Below, one piece after another: positions 7,910 through 16,184 of a stretch of 64,000 nt of DNA. Made by a program: the position numbers and the translations under genes. How positions within the stretch are numbered: position 1 is the stretch's first letter; every line of letters begins with the position of its first letter. Below the pieces are notes generated by a model. It worked only from the letters and a program-made list of their open reading frames with translations, searched no databases and was not told where the DNA came from. Source of the DNA: Lachnospiraceae bacterium AC2031 (GTDB lineage Bacteria > Bacillota > Clostridia > Lachnospirales > Lachnospiraceae); NCBI GenBank assembly GCA_000687975.1, contig JIAB01000001.1, positions 1,612,001 through 1,676,000 of the forward strand. Direction: 5' to 3'.

Positions 7910-8428
7910 TTATATCTTCTTCTGCATCCAGATAAGATCATACCATCTATCAAACTTCTTTCCTACCTCTTCCATATGAGCCACCTTCTTGTAGCCTTCT
8001 TTTTCATGGAATAGAAAGCTATCGTGGGATAGGTATTCATCTTCCTGAGCGGAATATGCTACACCTGCCAGGAGATTGATGATTCCAATCTTTCTTAGCT
8101 CGTTTTCCAGCTCCCTGTAAAGCAGAGAACCTGCGCCCTGTCTGCGGCATTCTTTATCAATGTATATCGAAGTTCCTACAGTCCATGAGTAGGCTTCTCT
8201 GGAACTATACTCACTCGCATATACATATCCGATTATCTCTCCATCTTTCTCACACACAAGATACGGATACTTTTCAGTGATATGTTTTATTCTTTTCTTA
8301 AATTCTTCTACAGATGGAACCTCGTACTCAAAGGATACAGCTGTTTTCTCAACATAATATGAATATATATCAACTAATCTTTCTGCATCTTCAGGTTTCA
8401 CCTTGCGAATAATTAAACTACTTTCCAT
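7910..8428 (-). CDS. GNAT acetyltransferase, phosphinothricin-acetyltransferase-like
   Basis: A 172-residue GNAT enzyme that should transfer acetyl from acetyl-CoA to an amine. The start IIRKVKPEDAERLVDIYSYYVEKTAVSFE and the acetyl-CoA loop RRQGAGSLLY (about 105-114) match the PAT/bar-like group. The substrate is not known; this group includes enzymes acting on glutamate analogues and methionine sulfone. The ATG at 8428 has GAGGAG 10 nt upstream and overlaps the end of the previous gene by 11 bp; an in-frame TTG six codons earlier is the alternative. Last gene of a MarR-led operon. Confidence 0.85.
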   Translation of the reverse strand: MESSLIIRKVKPEDAERLVDIYSYYVEKTAVSFEYEVPSVEEFKKRIKHITEKYPYLVCEKDGEIIGYVYASEYSSREAYSWTVGTSIYIDKECRRQGAGSLLYRELENELRKIGIINLLAGVAYSAQEDEYLSHDSFLFHEKEGYKKVAHMEEVGKKFDRWYDLIWMQKKI

Positions 8429-8873
8429 GGCCTTCTCTCTCCTCAATCATTTCCTCTATAATATCTACTGCATTAGCAACCATTTTAGGACAGAAATCCG
8501 TGAATAACTTCTGTTCCTGGGCATACTTTATTCCTTCTTCGGTTCTTACATCACATCCAAGTAAGTCGTTACATATATAGGAACCTGACTTTTCTGCAAA
8601 TCTTCTCATCATTTCATCATTAACTTCATTTGCTCTTACACACTTTTCCAAGTCGCCCGTACCATGCTCACCATAGAGGCATCCTAATACCATAAGGGCA
8701 CCTGTACATGCTCCACATACTTCTCCCTGTCTCATTCCTGTGCCAAAACAGGCTGATACTTTTAAAGCCTGCTCTTCGGTGAGACCACATTCCTCAGCAA
8801 ACGCTACAAGGACAGCCTGCGAACATAGATTCTTTTCATTAAATAGCTTTAGGGCTTTTTCTTTATGTGTCAT
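8418..8873 (-). CDS. C_GCAxxG_C_C family redox-type protein
   Basis: A 151-residue cytoplasmic protein carrying the family's cysteine signature: an N-terminal CSQAV, then VCGACTGALM (the C-GCAxxG core, about 53-62), CNDLLGCD and FCPKMV near the C-terminus. These conserved cysteines are thought to bind metal or do thiol chemistry, but no member has a settled role that I know. AGAGGAGG overlaps the MarR stop codon and lies 9 nt before the ATG, so translation is coupled to the regulator. It overlaps the downstream GNAT start. Confidence 0.88.
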   Translation of the reverse strand: MTHKEKALKLFNEKNLCSQAVLVAFAEECGLTEEQALKVSACFGTGMRQGEVCGACTGALMVLGCLYGEHGTGDLEKCVRANEVNDEMMRRFAEKSGSYICNDLLGCDVRTEEGIKYAQEQKLFTDFCPKMVANAVDIIEEMIEEREGHGK

Positions 8874-8876
8874 AAT

Positions 8877-9311
8877 CTAATCCTCCTCTGCCATTCTGCA
8901 AGCTTCGTTATATATTCTTAAAGCTTCCAGCACTTTATCCTGGTCACTCTTTTTGATTTTTGAGAAGACCTTTTTGAACTCAGTGTACATATCAGCTTCT
9001 ATCTTGTTATATCTTTCTTCCCCGCTCTTGGTAAGTGTTAATACTACACTTCGGCGGTCCTTCTCGGATGGCTGTCTTAAGATATATCCTTTTTTTACAA
9101 GTTCTTCGACACTTCGACTAACTCCGCTTTTATCGAGCTTTAATATCTGGGCAAGATCTTTGATGCATATTCCAGGCTGTCTTCCTATCTCAACTATAAG
9201 GAAGCATTCAGATTTTTTGACATTGCATGTACAGCAATCATTATGATTAATATTATCTAGATGACACTCTAGCTCTCTTGTATATTCACGAAATTGTTTT
9301 ACTTTATCCAT
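8877..9311 (-). CDS. MarR-family transcriptional regulator
   Basis: A 144-residue winged-helix repressor. The DNA-binding part (about 40-105) reads GICIKDLAQILKLDKSGVSRSVEELVKKGYI followed by the wing RQPSEKDRRSVVLTLT. Four Cys residues sit at the N-terminal side (NDCCTCNVKKSEC), an unusual cluster for MarR that could bind metal or sense redox state, fitting the thiol protein encoded next. The ATG at 9311 is chosen because AGGAGG lies 7 nt upstream; an in-frame upstream codon has none. Probably autoregulated through the inverted repeat at the promoter. Confidence 0.9.
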   Translation of the reverse strand: MDKVKQFREYTRELECHLDNINHNDCCTCNVKKSECFLIVEIGRQPGICIKDLAQILKLDKSGVSRSVEELVKKGYILRQPSEKDRRSVVLTLTKSGEERYNKIEADMYTEFKKVFSKIKKSDQDKVLEALRIYNEACRMAEED

Positions 9312-9334
9312 ACCAGCACCTCCTGTTTTGATAG

Positions 9335-9363
9335 ATGATAATATCATTAGTTGCGATTGTCAA
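9335..9363 (-). promoter_or_regulatory. Promoter and likely MarR operator
   Basis: TTGACA (9363-9358) and TATCAT (9340-9335) with 17 bp between. TAGTTG-7-CAACTA, a perfect inverted repeat of a type common for MarR proteins, overlaps the -35 box, and ATGATA-1-TATCAT overlaps the -10. Both fit autorepression of the MarR operon. Confidence 0.7.
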
Positions 9364-9380
9364 CTATATTTTGAGTATAG

Positions 9381-9410
9381 AAAAAAGCCAGAACTTTTAC
9401 AGATCTGACT
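9381..9410 (-). terminator. Intrinsic terminator after ABC-permease fossil
   Basis: AGTCAGA pairs with TCTGGCT (one G-U) and is followed by TTTTTT on the minus strand. It separates the permease fossil from the MarR promoter. Confidence 0.6.
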
Positions 9411-9452
9411 TTCTCTTCTGATTAGAATACCGAATATTCTTTCTAATTATTC

Positions 9453-9710
9453 TTAAAAGTCTAACTCTTTCTTTCTAAAGAGAATTATAGTACCAACTAT
9501 TGCTGCAACTACATATACTGCTATGACTAGGATGAGTTTGAGAAGTCCTGCTCCTGTCTGTCTCATTACTAAATCATCAAGTATTGAAGAACATACATCT
9601 GTAAGATAGATTCTGTCCAGGTGATACTTTACCACAGTAGGATTATTGGTTGTGAAAGTATTTATCTTCCTTCCATTTTTTTCAATTACAATTAGTATCC
9701 TCATCCTCAA
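9453..9710 (-). pseudogene. C-terminal fossil of an ABC-2 permease
   Basis: The last ~60 codons closely match the end of the intact permease at 15435-16184: PTVVKYHLDRIY against PTVAKFHLDRFY, then GAGLLKL, then AVYVVAAIVG against AVYVAAAIVG, and the identical tail LFRKKELDF. About three quarters of the gene, including all but one membrane segment, are missing. The open frame overlaps the end of the M18 gene by 29 bp, so the break point is at or just inside 9680. It shows that a second copy of the ABC operon was once present here. Confidence 0.8.
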
Positions 9711-10989
9711 AAAATGCTTTTGAGAACTCTCTCAGATACTCTATATCCTTTATTCCGGCAACTTCGTATGAGGAGTGCATTGCAAGCTGTGCCAGTCCAA
9801 TATCTGCCGTATTGATTGATACATGAGAATTGGAAATGTTACCCAGTGTGCTTCCTCCTGGTTCATCGGAATGATTGACAAAGATCTGATAAGGGATACT
9901 GCTATCCTCACAGATTCGTTTTACATATGCCGCTGATATTCCATCTGTTGTATAACTCTGTCTTGCACTGAACTTTATCACTATTCCGTCATTCATCTTC
10001 GGACTCTGTATCGGATCATATTTATTTGTATGTGCAGGGTGAAGTGCGTGAGCATTGTCCGCTGAAATCATGAAGCTGTTTGCATATGCAGTATAGTACT
10101 CTTCGCGGCTTCTTCCCAAATTATCATTTATTCTATCGATAAGACTGTGAAGGAAGTCGGAATCTGCGCCCTGCTTGGTTCTTGAGCCTACTTCTTCATT
10201 ATCAAATATGCATGCCATTTTTACATATTCATTGTTTTCAGCTTCAACAAAGCCTTTAAGTGAGCACCATACACATTCCTGATCATCTAGTCTTGAAGAA
10301 CCTATAAATTCATCATCGGATCCCCAGATTACGCCCTTTTCACGAATATACATAAAAAGATCTTTTCCAAGTATACTGTCTTCCTCTACACCTGCTGCTT
10401 CTGCAACAAGTGACATTATCCCTTTCTTTCCTTCTGACGTGCTAACTATAGGAAGCATGTCCTTCTGAAAGCTGTAGGAATATCCACTGTTGGCATCTCT
10501 GTTCATATGTATTGCCAGTGATGGAATAACGGCTACATCCTTATCTAGATTAACTAGAACTGGGCTGATTCCCTCTTCATCTCTTACCAGGATTCTTCCC
10601 GCAACAGAAAGTGGGCGATCAAACCAAGGCGCTAGAAGCATTCCACCATACTTTTCAACATTTAGACGAACATAACCCTCTTTATTATATTCAAAGTCTT
10701 CCTTTAGTTTTGGGCATGGAGAATCACTATGGCTTGCAATTATTCTGAATCCTTTATAATCAGACTTTGGAATAGAAAATGCTATTAGAGAAGAATCATT
10801 TCTTGAAACATAATAATTCTCACCCGGCTGCAGATTCCAAACTGCTGTTTCCTTGAGACTCTTAAATCCTGCTGCATCTAGAATATCTTTTGCGTTTTTA
10901 ATCACATGATATGCAGTTGGGGACTTATCTATAAGATTCAATAAGTCCTTTGCATCGTTAACTGTCTCTTTTTCTATATTGTCATTCAT
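9682..10989 (-). CDS. M18-family aminopeptidase
   Basis: A 435-residue cytoplasmic metallo-aminopeptidase of the aspartyl-aminopeptidase family. Zinc ligands and catalytic residues are visible: ASHSDSP (His87), SRLDDQE, CIFDNEEVGSRTKQGADS (the Glu-Glu pair), ISADNAHALHP and the C-terminal LAMHSSYE histidine. Length is normal for M18. The start at 10989 has GGAGG about 10 nt upstream; earlier in-frame ATGs overlap the GNAT gene. Spaced 38 bp after the GNAT gene. The 3' end overlaps the permease fossil, suggesting a rearrangement right at its stop codon, but the C-terminus looks complete. Confidence 0.92.
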   Translation of the reverse strand: MNDNIEKETVNDAKDLLNLIDKSPTAYHVIKNAKDILDAAGFKSLKETAVWNLQPGENYYVSRNDSSLIAFSIPKSDYKGFRIIASHSDSPCPKLKEDFEYNKEGYVRLNVEKYGGMLLAPWFDRPLSVAGRILVRDEEGISPVLVNLDKDVAVIPSLAIHMNRDANSGYSYSFQKDMLPIVSTSEGKKGIMSLVAEAAGVEEDSILGKDLFMYIREKGVIWGSDDEFIGSSRLDDQECVWCSLKGFVEAENNEYVKMACIFDNEEVGSRTKQGADSDFLHSLIDRINDNLGRSREEYYTAYANSFMISADNAHALHPAHTNKYDPIQSPKMNDGIVIKFSARQSYTTDGISAAYVKRICEDSSIPYQIFVNHSDEPGGSTLGNISNSHVSINTADIGLAQLAMHSSYEVAGIKDIEYLREFSKAFFEDEDTNCN

Positions 10990-11027
10990 ATATTTTAGAT
11001 TCCTCCAGTATCGTATTTTCGACTTCA

Positions 11028-11573
11028 TTAGTTCTGCTTGTTTTCCCACATTTCCCTGGTCAGACAGGTAATGTGCTCTATTCTAACTTCGTTGAGTAGT
11101 GGGACTTCTACATTCTCATTTGTGTGGTGCCACTCAAAGCCCAGCTTTTCCTGCACGCGAAGGGACTTGGAATTGCCATCGTAGTAGCCACACCAAATGA
11201 TGTTCATACCTATATCTTCGAAGCCGTGACGTAGCAGTTCTCGAGAAGCTTCTGGCATATATCCTCGACCCCAGAAAGGTTTGCCAATCCAGTAGCCAAG
11301 CTCACACTCGTCGTCATTATGTGTTTTGTTTGACTTGCCATGAAGTATTAGTTCGATTGCACCGATTGCCTCATTGCTACCCCTTTCACATATGGCGTAG
11401 CACTCTGCACCGGTGAAGACATTTTGTATTACATCCAGACTCATCTCTTTATTGGTATGTGGTGGCCAGCCAGCCTTAGGTCCTATATCTGGATCGCTTG
11501 CATATTTGAAAAGACTGTCTACATCGCTTTCTCTCCAGCGACGAAGTACCAGTCGCTCTGTGTTTAATCCCAT
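11028..11573 (-). CDS. GNAT acetyltransferase, RimJ/RimL-like
   Basis: A 181-residue acetyltransferase. The N-terminal TERLVLRRWRESDVDSLFKYASD, the ELGYWIGKPFWGRGYMPEA acetyl-CoA segment (about 92-110) and NSKSLRVQEKLGF (about 134-146) are typical of the RimJ/RimL group, which acetylates protein N-termini or small molecules. AAGGAG lies upstream of the ATG. Probably the first gene of a two-gene unit with the M18 aminopeptidase. Confidence 0.88.
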   Translation of the reverse strand: MGLNTERLVLRRWRESDVDSLFKYASDPDIGPKAGWPPHTNKEMSLDVIQNVFTGAECYAICERGSNEAIGAIELILHGKSNKTHNDDECELGYWIGKPFWGRGYMPEASRELLRHGFEDIGMNIIWCGYYDGNSKSLRVQEKLGFEWHHTNENVEVPLLNEVRIEHITCLTREMWENKQN

Positions 11574-11621
11574 ACCACTATTACTCCTTTTCAGTTTAAT
11601 TACCTATATTTTACCTAACTT

Positions 11622-11665
11622 AAATAACGAAGGCCATACGCTAATTGATATGGCCTTCGTTATTT
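11622..11665 (-). terminator. Long-stem terminator
   Basis: A 17-bp perfect stem (AAATAACGAAGGCCATA and complement) with a 10-nt loop. On the minus strand it follows the wall-binding protein gene by about 22 bp; the trailing T-run is short (TTTAAGTT). Confidence 0.7.
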
Positions 11666-11687
11666 AGAATTATCAATGAAAAATATA

Positions 11688-13379
11688 TTACTGACAAACA
11701 CCATCAGAACCAATCCAGTATCCTTCTACCTGTTTATTTGTAACCATCATTCCATCAGAACTAAAATAATACCATTTTTCATCTATTTTTTGCCATTGAT
11801 TATATGGATACCAACCGGTTGTGTCTTCGTACCACCAACCTTTTGAATTTACCTTCCATGAAGCAGTACCGCCATATGTGCAGGTACCGTTTCCATTTAT
11901 CCAATATCCACCAATCCATTCATTTGATGCCATATAACCGGCAGAATTAAAATAATACCAGTAACCATCAATTTTCTGCCATTGACTTACAGGATACCAG
12001 CCTGATGAATCTTCGATCCACCATCCCGTTGAATTACTCTTCCAAGACATTATACCCGAATAAGTATTGTTACCGTTAGCATCATACCATCTTCCATCTA
12101 CCCATTCATTCGCATATTGTCCTCCACCCCTGTTTGGCACGCCTCCAGTAGTAGATCCTGAATTAGATGCCCCACTATTATTAGGATCTGAAACATATAT
12201 AGTAACTAATGGTGCATCACCCAATAATTTCCAATCGCTACTTTCATAATAATAAATCTTAGTTACTAAATGATAAATTCCTGGAGAATCTTTATACTTT
12301 GAAAAATAATTTGAAAAACTTTCACTTGAATTAGTAGAATATGCTATTCTTGATCTTGTTTCTATAACCGTTCCATTTTCATTATACAACGTAAAATCCA
12401 GTTTTATCTTTTTAGTTTTGTTGAATGTAACCGTAAAATTTGTTTTAAATGTGGATCCTAGTTCAATATTGTATGTTGTCGAATCTGGAACAACGTTTAT
12501 ATTATATATGTTAACATTATTATCACCTCCACTATTTCCCCCTTCACTCGAATCAATTGCTGGAGCGCCCGAACTAGGGCTAATACATACTCTATTAGTT
12601 TTAGTACCATCGCTATTATAAATGGATTTTCCTACTATCCTTGTTTTTTCTGTACTACTAGTTTTTTCTGTATCACCAAAGATATAATTTTGAGGAACAG
12701 TAATCTTATTATCAGCTGCAACCTTTATTAATGGTGCAAATAATATGATTCCACCAGAATCTTCATAGGTATTAAATTTTAGGTCAACATTTCCTCCATT
12801 AAAACAAATGCTTTCTTCAGCATTAATGCAAGATTTGTGTCGGGAATTGATGTTTAGTGTTCCACCATTAATGATTACATTTTTGGCTTCAATTCCATTC
12901 CAAGCGTAGGTTAATATTTTTACAGTTCCAAATGAAGTAAAAGTATCACCAACTTTTATATTAACTGGACAACTTGATTTTAATAAAAACTCCTCAAATT
13001 TTAGATTTGCACCTTCTTCGATAGTCATATTTTCATTTACTGTTATATCAGCAAAGGTAGATTTTATATATACATTTGTACCATCTTTCTGAACATAATT
13101 TTTCACATTGTCTATGTCTTCTGTACTGAGTGTTCCTGTTCCTTCGATTGTCAAATCGTAATTATTTCCTTTTATTCCACTTATTTCTATCGATTGATCC
13201 ATATTTAATATTGTGTCTTTTTTTAATTCATAAATATAGTAACTACCGTAATTTGAATCTTTAATTATATCACTAGCATTTACAATGATAGAATCTGCAT
13301 TTACCTCACATCTTACTAATGAAATGGAAACTATTGCTAATACTAAAAGCATAATTGATATACATATCTTTGACTTCAT
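11688..13379 (-). CDS. Secreted protein with beta-helix-like region and cell-wall-binding repeats
   Basis: A 563-residue exported protein. The signal peptide is residues 1-29. Residues 50-250 are short, regular beta segments rich in G, N, V (GGTLNIN, GGNVDLKFN, NVIINGG), like the beta-helix of DUF4353-type carbohydrate-binding proteins. A Ser/Gly-rich hinge leads to an immunoglobulin-like part (about 290-395), then a low-complexity linker. The C-terminus (about 425-563) holds wall-binding repeats of the choline-binding-like type, such as GWWIEDSSGWYPVSQWQKID and WYYF. It should sit on the cell surface. AAGGAG precedes the ATG. A cyclic-di-GMP-I riboswitch and terminator occupy the 5' leader, implying a role in adhesion or biofilm; that role is inference. 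Confidence 0.85.
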   Translation of the reverse strand: MKSKICISIMLLVLAIVSISLVRCEVNADSIIVNASDIIKDSNYGSYYIYELKKDTILNMDQSIEISGIKGNNYDLTIEGTGTLSTEDIDNVKNYVQKDGTNVYIKSTFADITVNENMTIEEGANLKFEEFLLKSSCPVNIKVGDTFTSFGTVKILTYAWNGIEAKNVIINGGTLNINSRHKSCINAEESICFNGGNVDLKFNTYEDSGGIILFAPLIKVAADNKITVPQNYIFGDTEKTSSTEKTRIVGKSIYNSDGTKTNRVCISPSSGAPAIDSSEGGNSGGDNNVNIYNINVVPDSTTYNIELGSTFKTNFTVTFNKTKKIKLDFTLYNENGTVIETRSRIAYSTNSSESFSNYFSKYKDSPGIYHLVTKIYYYESSDWKLLGDAPLVTIYVSDPNNSGASNSGSTTGGVPNRGGGQYANEWVDGRWYDANGNNTYSGIMSWKSNSTGWWIEDSSGWYPVSQWQKIDGYWYYFNSAGYMASNEWIGGYWINGNGTCTYGGTASWKVNSKGWWYEDTTGWYPYNQWQKIDEKWYYFSSDGMMVTNKQVEGYWIGSDGVCQ

Positions 13380-13412
13380 TAAATCACTCCTTTCCTAAAA
13401 TATTATTGAAAT

Positions 13413-13452
13413 AAAAAAACATCAGATAAGACTTATTCAGCCATTTCTGATG
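13413..13452 (-). terminator. Riboswitch expression-platform terminator
   Basis: CATCAGA/TCTGATG stem followed on the minus strand by TTTTTTT, between the aptamer and the ribosome binding site of the wall-binding gene. The loop contains GGCTGA, which can pair with TCAGCC inside the aptamer's 3' half, offering an alternative structure for ligand-dependent switching. Confidence 0.85.
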
Positions 13453-13465
13453 AATTATAATAAGT

Positions 13466-13526
13466 GCAACTGGCTGACATTTTAAAGTCCCTATAGCTTT
13501 GCGTCGCCGGCTTTCACCGGGTTTGC
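13466..13526 (-). promoter_or_regulatory. Cyclic-di-GMP-I (GEMM-I) riboswitch aptamer
   Basis: Read on the minus strand: GCAAAC, then CCGGTGAAAGCCGG (P2 stem with GAAA tetraloop), then GACGCAAAGC, then GGGACT...ATGTCAGCC, closing with TTGC. These are the conserved blocks of the GEMM-I class, including the GNRA loop that docks in P3 and the invariant purines near GACGCAAAGC. It lies about 90 nt before the wall-binding gene start with a terminator between, so c-di-GMP should control transcription elongation. Whether it is an on- or off-switch is not certain from reading. Confidence 0.93.
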
Positions 13527-13584
13527 TAATATATATTTTTATTATATGCAACCCATATAAAAAAATCAATTACTTGTAAATTAT

Positions 13585-14538
13585 TTATTTAAAACTCCCT
13601 ATTGCTGTAATGATTGCCAGAATCATCTTTGCTCTTTCTACCTTGTAAGCAGGTTCTCTATCTTTAAAGTAGTTTTCTCCTGAGATAGCATCTATGTAGT
13701 ATCTCATTGCCAACTCAAAATTTATCCTGTTAAAATCATGCCAAAGATTATTCTTTACTTCTTCAGCTCGACTTGTATCACACAAACTGATATATCCAGC
13801 AACAAGACTATCCACTTCTTCTTTATCTTTCTTCCCATTCTGTATGCAGGAACGTATTGCGTCCGCTATATCTAATGTAACTGGCCCCTGCATTATGGTA
13901 TCGAAATCAAGAAAACCTATCACCTGTCCATCCTTAAAAAGAATGTTAGATAGTTTTGTATCAGCGTGGATTATTGCATTACTTACCTCATCGGGAGAGA
14001 TATATATTTCACTTAGTATTTTAATCTGACTCTCAACTTGGGGCTCACGAAAGGAACTTTTCTTATCATCTGACGTAATAATCTGTGTATACTTCTGATG
14101 ATAAAACTTGAGGTCGTGCAGATGAGGATAAAGAGGTTCTATATCACCCTCAATCCTCTGAAATGCATTATGCAGTCTCGCTAGACCTTCACCATATGCA
14201 TAGAGCATTTCCTTGGATAGTGGAGTGCTTATCCTGTCACACTCAATGTACGGATACATCCGCCATGCATATTCTTCCTCATCGATATAATAATATTCCC
14301 CACCGAAGGTTTTTATCCATTTAGGATATATAAGACCTTCCCTATCAAGTACTTCCGAATAAAGAGTGTAATTATGCTCCAGATGAGCAATGCTCATGTC
14401 CTTTTGAATTCGCTGAAGCACGCAATCACTCTCTTTTGTTTTTACTATGTAGGTATCATTTATATGTCCGCTACTAAGAGGATTTATAACCAGCACTTTG
14501 TCCGAAAAAAAACTATTACATATATCTTCCAGGCTCAT
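13585..14538 (-). CDS. NahK-like sugar kinase / APH-family phosphotransferase
   Basis: A 317-residue kinase of the aminoglycoside-phosphotransferase fold. SSGHINDTYIV (about 21-31) is the nucleotide loop, IIHADTKLSNILF (about 187-199) the catalytic loop with Asp, and GFLDFDTIMQGP (about 205-216) the metal-binding DFD segment. The wording GHINDTY and HADTKLSN-LF resembles N-acetylhexosamine 1-kinase (NahK) more than antibiotic kinases, so an amino-sugar substrate is the best guess. The ATG at 14538 follows AGGAG; an earlier in-frame codon has no such site. It stands alone between two wall-binding-protein genes. Confidence 0.8.
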   Translation of the reverse strand: MSLEDICNSFFSDKVLVINPLSSGHINDTYIVKTKESDCVLQRIQKDMSIAHLEHNYTLYSEVLDREGLIYPKWIKTFGGEYYYIDEEEYAWRMYPYIECDRISTPLSKEMLYAYGEGLARLHNAFQRIEGDIEPLYPHLHDLKFYHQKYTQIITSDDKKSSFREPQVESQIKILSEIYISPDEVSNAIIHADTKLSNILFKDGQVIGFLDFDTIMQGPVTLDIADAIRSCIQNGKKDKEEVDSLVAGYISLCDTSRAEEVKNNLWHDFNRINFELAMRYYIDAISGENYFKDREPAYKVERAKMILAIITAIGSFK

Positions 14539-14664
14539 TTTATTACTCCTGTTTAACATCGATATCACAATTGTATAGTGAATACCATTATTCTACAATA
14601 TTAAGTGCATATTGTTTGTATTTTTTATATAATATATGTAATTCAGAAAAGGAGGTAAATCTAT

Positions 14665-15351
14665 ATGAAAAAGAGATTATGGGGATTGGTTTTAGTTTTT
14701 CTTGCAACTGTTATCTTTTCTTTTTCTTCATATGCAGCATCCGGTACTTGGAAAAGTGATTCTAACGGATGGTGGTATGAATATTCTAACGGATCATATG
14801 CGCAAGGATGGGTACAGATAGGCTCTGACTATTATTATTTTGATAATAGCGGATATATGGCTGGCTCAGAATACAGAGATGGCTATTGGCTTAATGGAAA
14901 TGGTACTTGGAATGTAAATTATCAAAATGCACATTGGGATCATGATAGTATAGGTTGGTGGTATACAGATTCTAGCGGTTGGTATCCAGTTAGTCAGTGG
15001 ATAAAAATAGATGGTAGTTATTATTATTTCAAAGATAATGGATATTTAGCTACTAATGAATATATTGATGGAAGTTATGTTGGTTCCGACGGAGCGTGGA
15101 TTAAAGATTATACACCACCTGCTGAAACTCCAACTGAGACTCCATCTGAATCCACAACTACAGTAACTCCTTCAACAGATAATAATAACAGTTCATCATC
15201 TGTTAGTGGAGATACTACCGTATATGTTAGTACACGAAGCAATACCATACATAAATATTCTAGTTGTAGCGGAATGAAGCATTATAGATCAATGACTTAT
15301 GATGAAGCTGTTTCCCATGGCTATAAAAAATGTGGTATATGCTGGGAATAA
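14665..15351 (+). CDS. Secreted cell-wall-binding repeat protein with C-terminal His/Cys motif
   Basis: A 228-residue exported protein. Signal peptide 1-25 (cleavage after SYA); wall-binding repeats at about 27-150 (GWWYEYSNGSYAQGW, GWWYTDSSGWYPVSQW, YYYF); a Thr/Pro/Ser linker; then a compact C-terminal domain (about 185-228) with YVSTRSNTIHKYSSCSGM and GYKKCGICWE. That H...C...C-x2-C arrangement is the small putative zinc-binding module often found at the end of secreted nucleases and lipoproteins. No enzyme domain is present, so it may be an anchored binding protein. AAAGGAGG lies 8 nt before the ATG; TATAAT (14628-14633) is a possible -10 with no clear -35. Confidence 0.82.
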   Translation: MKKRLWGLVLVFLATVIFSFSSYAASGTWKSDSNGWWYEYSNGSYAQGWVQIGSDYYYFDNSGYMAGSEYRDGYWLNGNGTWNVNYQNAHWDHDSIGWWYTDSSGWYPVSQWIKIDGSYYYFKDNGYLATNEYIDGSYVGSDGAWIKDYTPPAETPTETPSESTTTVTPSTDNNNSSSSVSGDTTVYVSTRSNTIHKYSSCSGMKHYRSMTYDEAVSHGYKKCGICWE

Positions 15352-15367
15352 TTATCTACAACATTTA

Positions 15368-15409
15368 AAAATCGAGCCGAAGATTTAACATCTTTGGCTC
15401 GATTTTTTT
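15368..15409. terminator. Bidirectional terminator between convergent genes
   Basis: ATCGAGCC/GGCTCGAT plus AAGAT/ATCTT stem, flanked by A- and T-runs on both sides, so it can end the plus-strand wall-binding gene and the minus-strand ABC operon. Confidence 0.9.
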
Positions 15410-15434
15410 GTAGACATAAATTACAAATGATATA

Positions 15435-16184
15435 TTAGAAATCCAACTCTTTCTTTCTGAAGAGAACTATTGAACCAACTATTGCTGCCGCTACATAGAC
15501 TGCAAGGATCAGGAACAATTTAAGGAGTCCAGCCCCAACCTGTCCCATCATAAAGTCGCTCACCATTGAGGATGCTGCTCCATCAACATAGAATCTATCC
15601 AGATGGAACTTAGCAACCGTAGGATCTATTTTTATGAATTCAATTGCTACTGGAATTATCATATTCACACCAAAAAATGCGAGGATACCAAGTGCGTTAT
15701 TTCCTGTTACATAAAAGAGTAGTGATGCAATAGATAAACATGCTGCAGTGATTATAATATCACCTACACAGTACCAGAATACATAAGCTATCTCCATTGA
15801 AGTAAAGCTAAGCCCCAGCGCTGCCTGAAGTCCAAAAAGTAATGCACCTGCACATACATACATTCCAACAAGGAGAATCACCGCATCAAGAAACTTGGCT
15901 ATAATGAACTTCAGTCTGTTGACACCTCTTCCAACCACATTTATATATGCAGTGGACTTAAAATCGTCTGCGTAGACATTTACCACAAGTACTATTCCGA
16001 GTACAACTGCTACATAGCTTAAACTATCTGTGGCCGTTGTTACAAACCCAAAGCTTTTATCTGGAACTTTAGCTAAGTCATGGAATATCATTCCTGTAAC
16101 AAACGCCACCATGAAAATAAATGTCAACCAGATAGATTTTTTTCTTAATATTCTTTGCAAATCTGCTTTAATAAGATTTCTCAT
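15435..16184 (-). CDS. ABC-2 type transporter permease (subunit 2)
   Basis: A 249-residue integral membrane protein with about six membrane segments (for example 18-34, 52-72, 96-120, 140-160, 168-185, 218-238) and the ABC-2 tail LFRKKELDF. With the adjacent permease and ATPase it forms a bacitracin/lantibiotic-type exporter or immunity transporter. Its ATG overlaps the stop of the preceding permease (4 bp), so the genes are translationally coupled. A degraded copy of its 3' end survives at 9453-9710. Confidence 0.88.
   Translation of the reverse strand: MRNLIKADLQRILRKKSIWLTFIFMVAFVTGMIFHDLAKVPDKSFGFVTTATDSLSYVAVVLGIVLVVNVYADDFKSTAYINVVGRGVNRLKFIIAKFLDAVILLVGMYVCAGALLFGLQAALGLSFTSMEIAYVFWYCVGDIIITAACLSIASLLFYVTGNNALGILAFFGVNMIIPVAIEFIKIDPTVAKFHLDRFYVDGAASSMVSDFMMGQVGAGLLKLFLILAVYVAAAIVGSIVLFRKKELDF

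Noticed and set aside
13384-13569. 61-codon minus-strand open frame before the wall-binding gene
   Set aside because: It covers the c-di-GMP aptamer and terminator; the RNA structure explains the sequence better than a protein.
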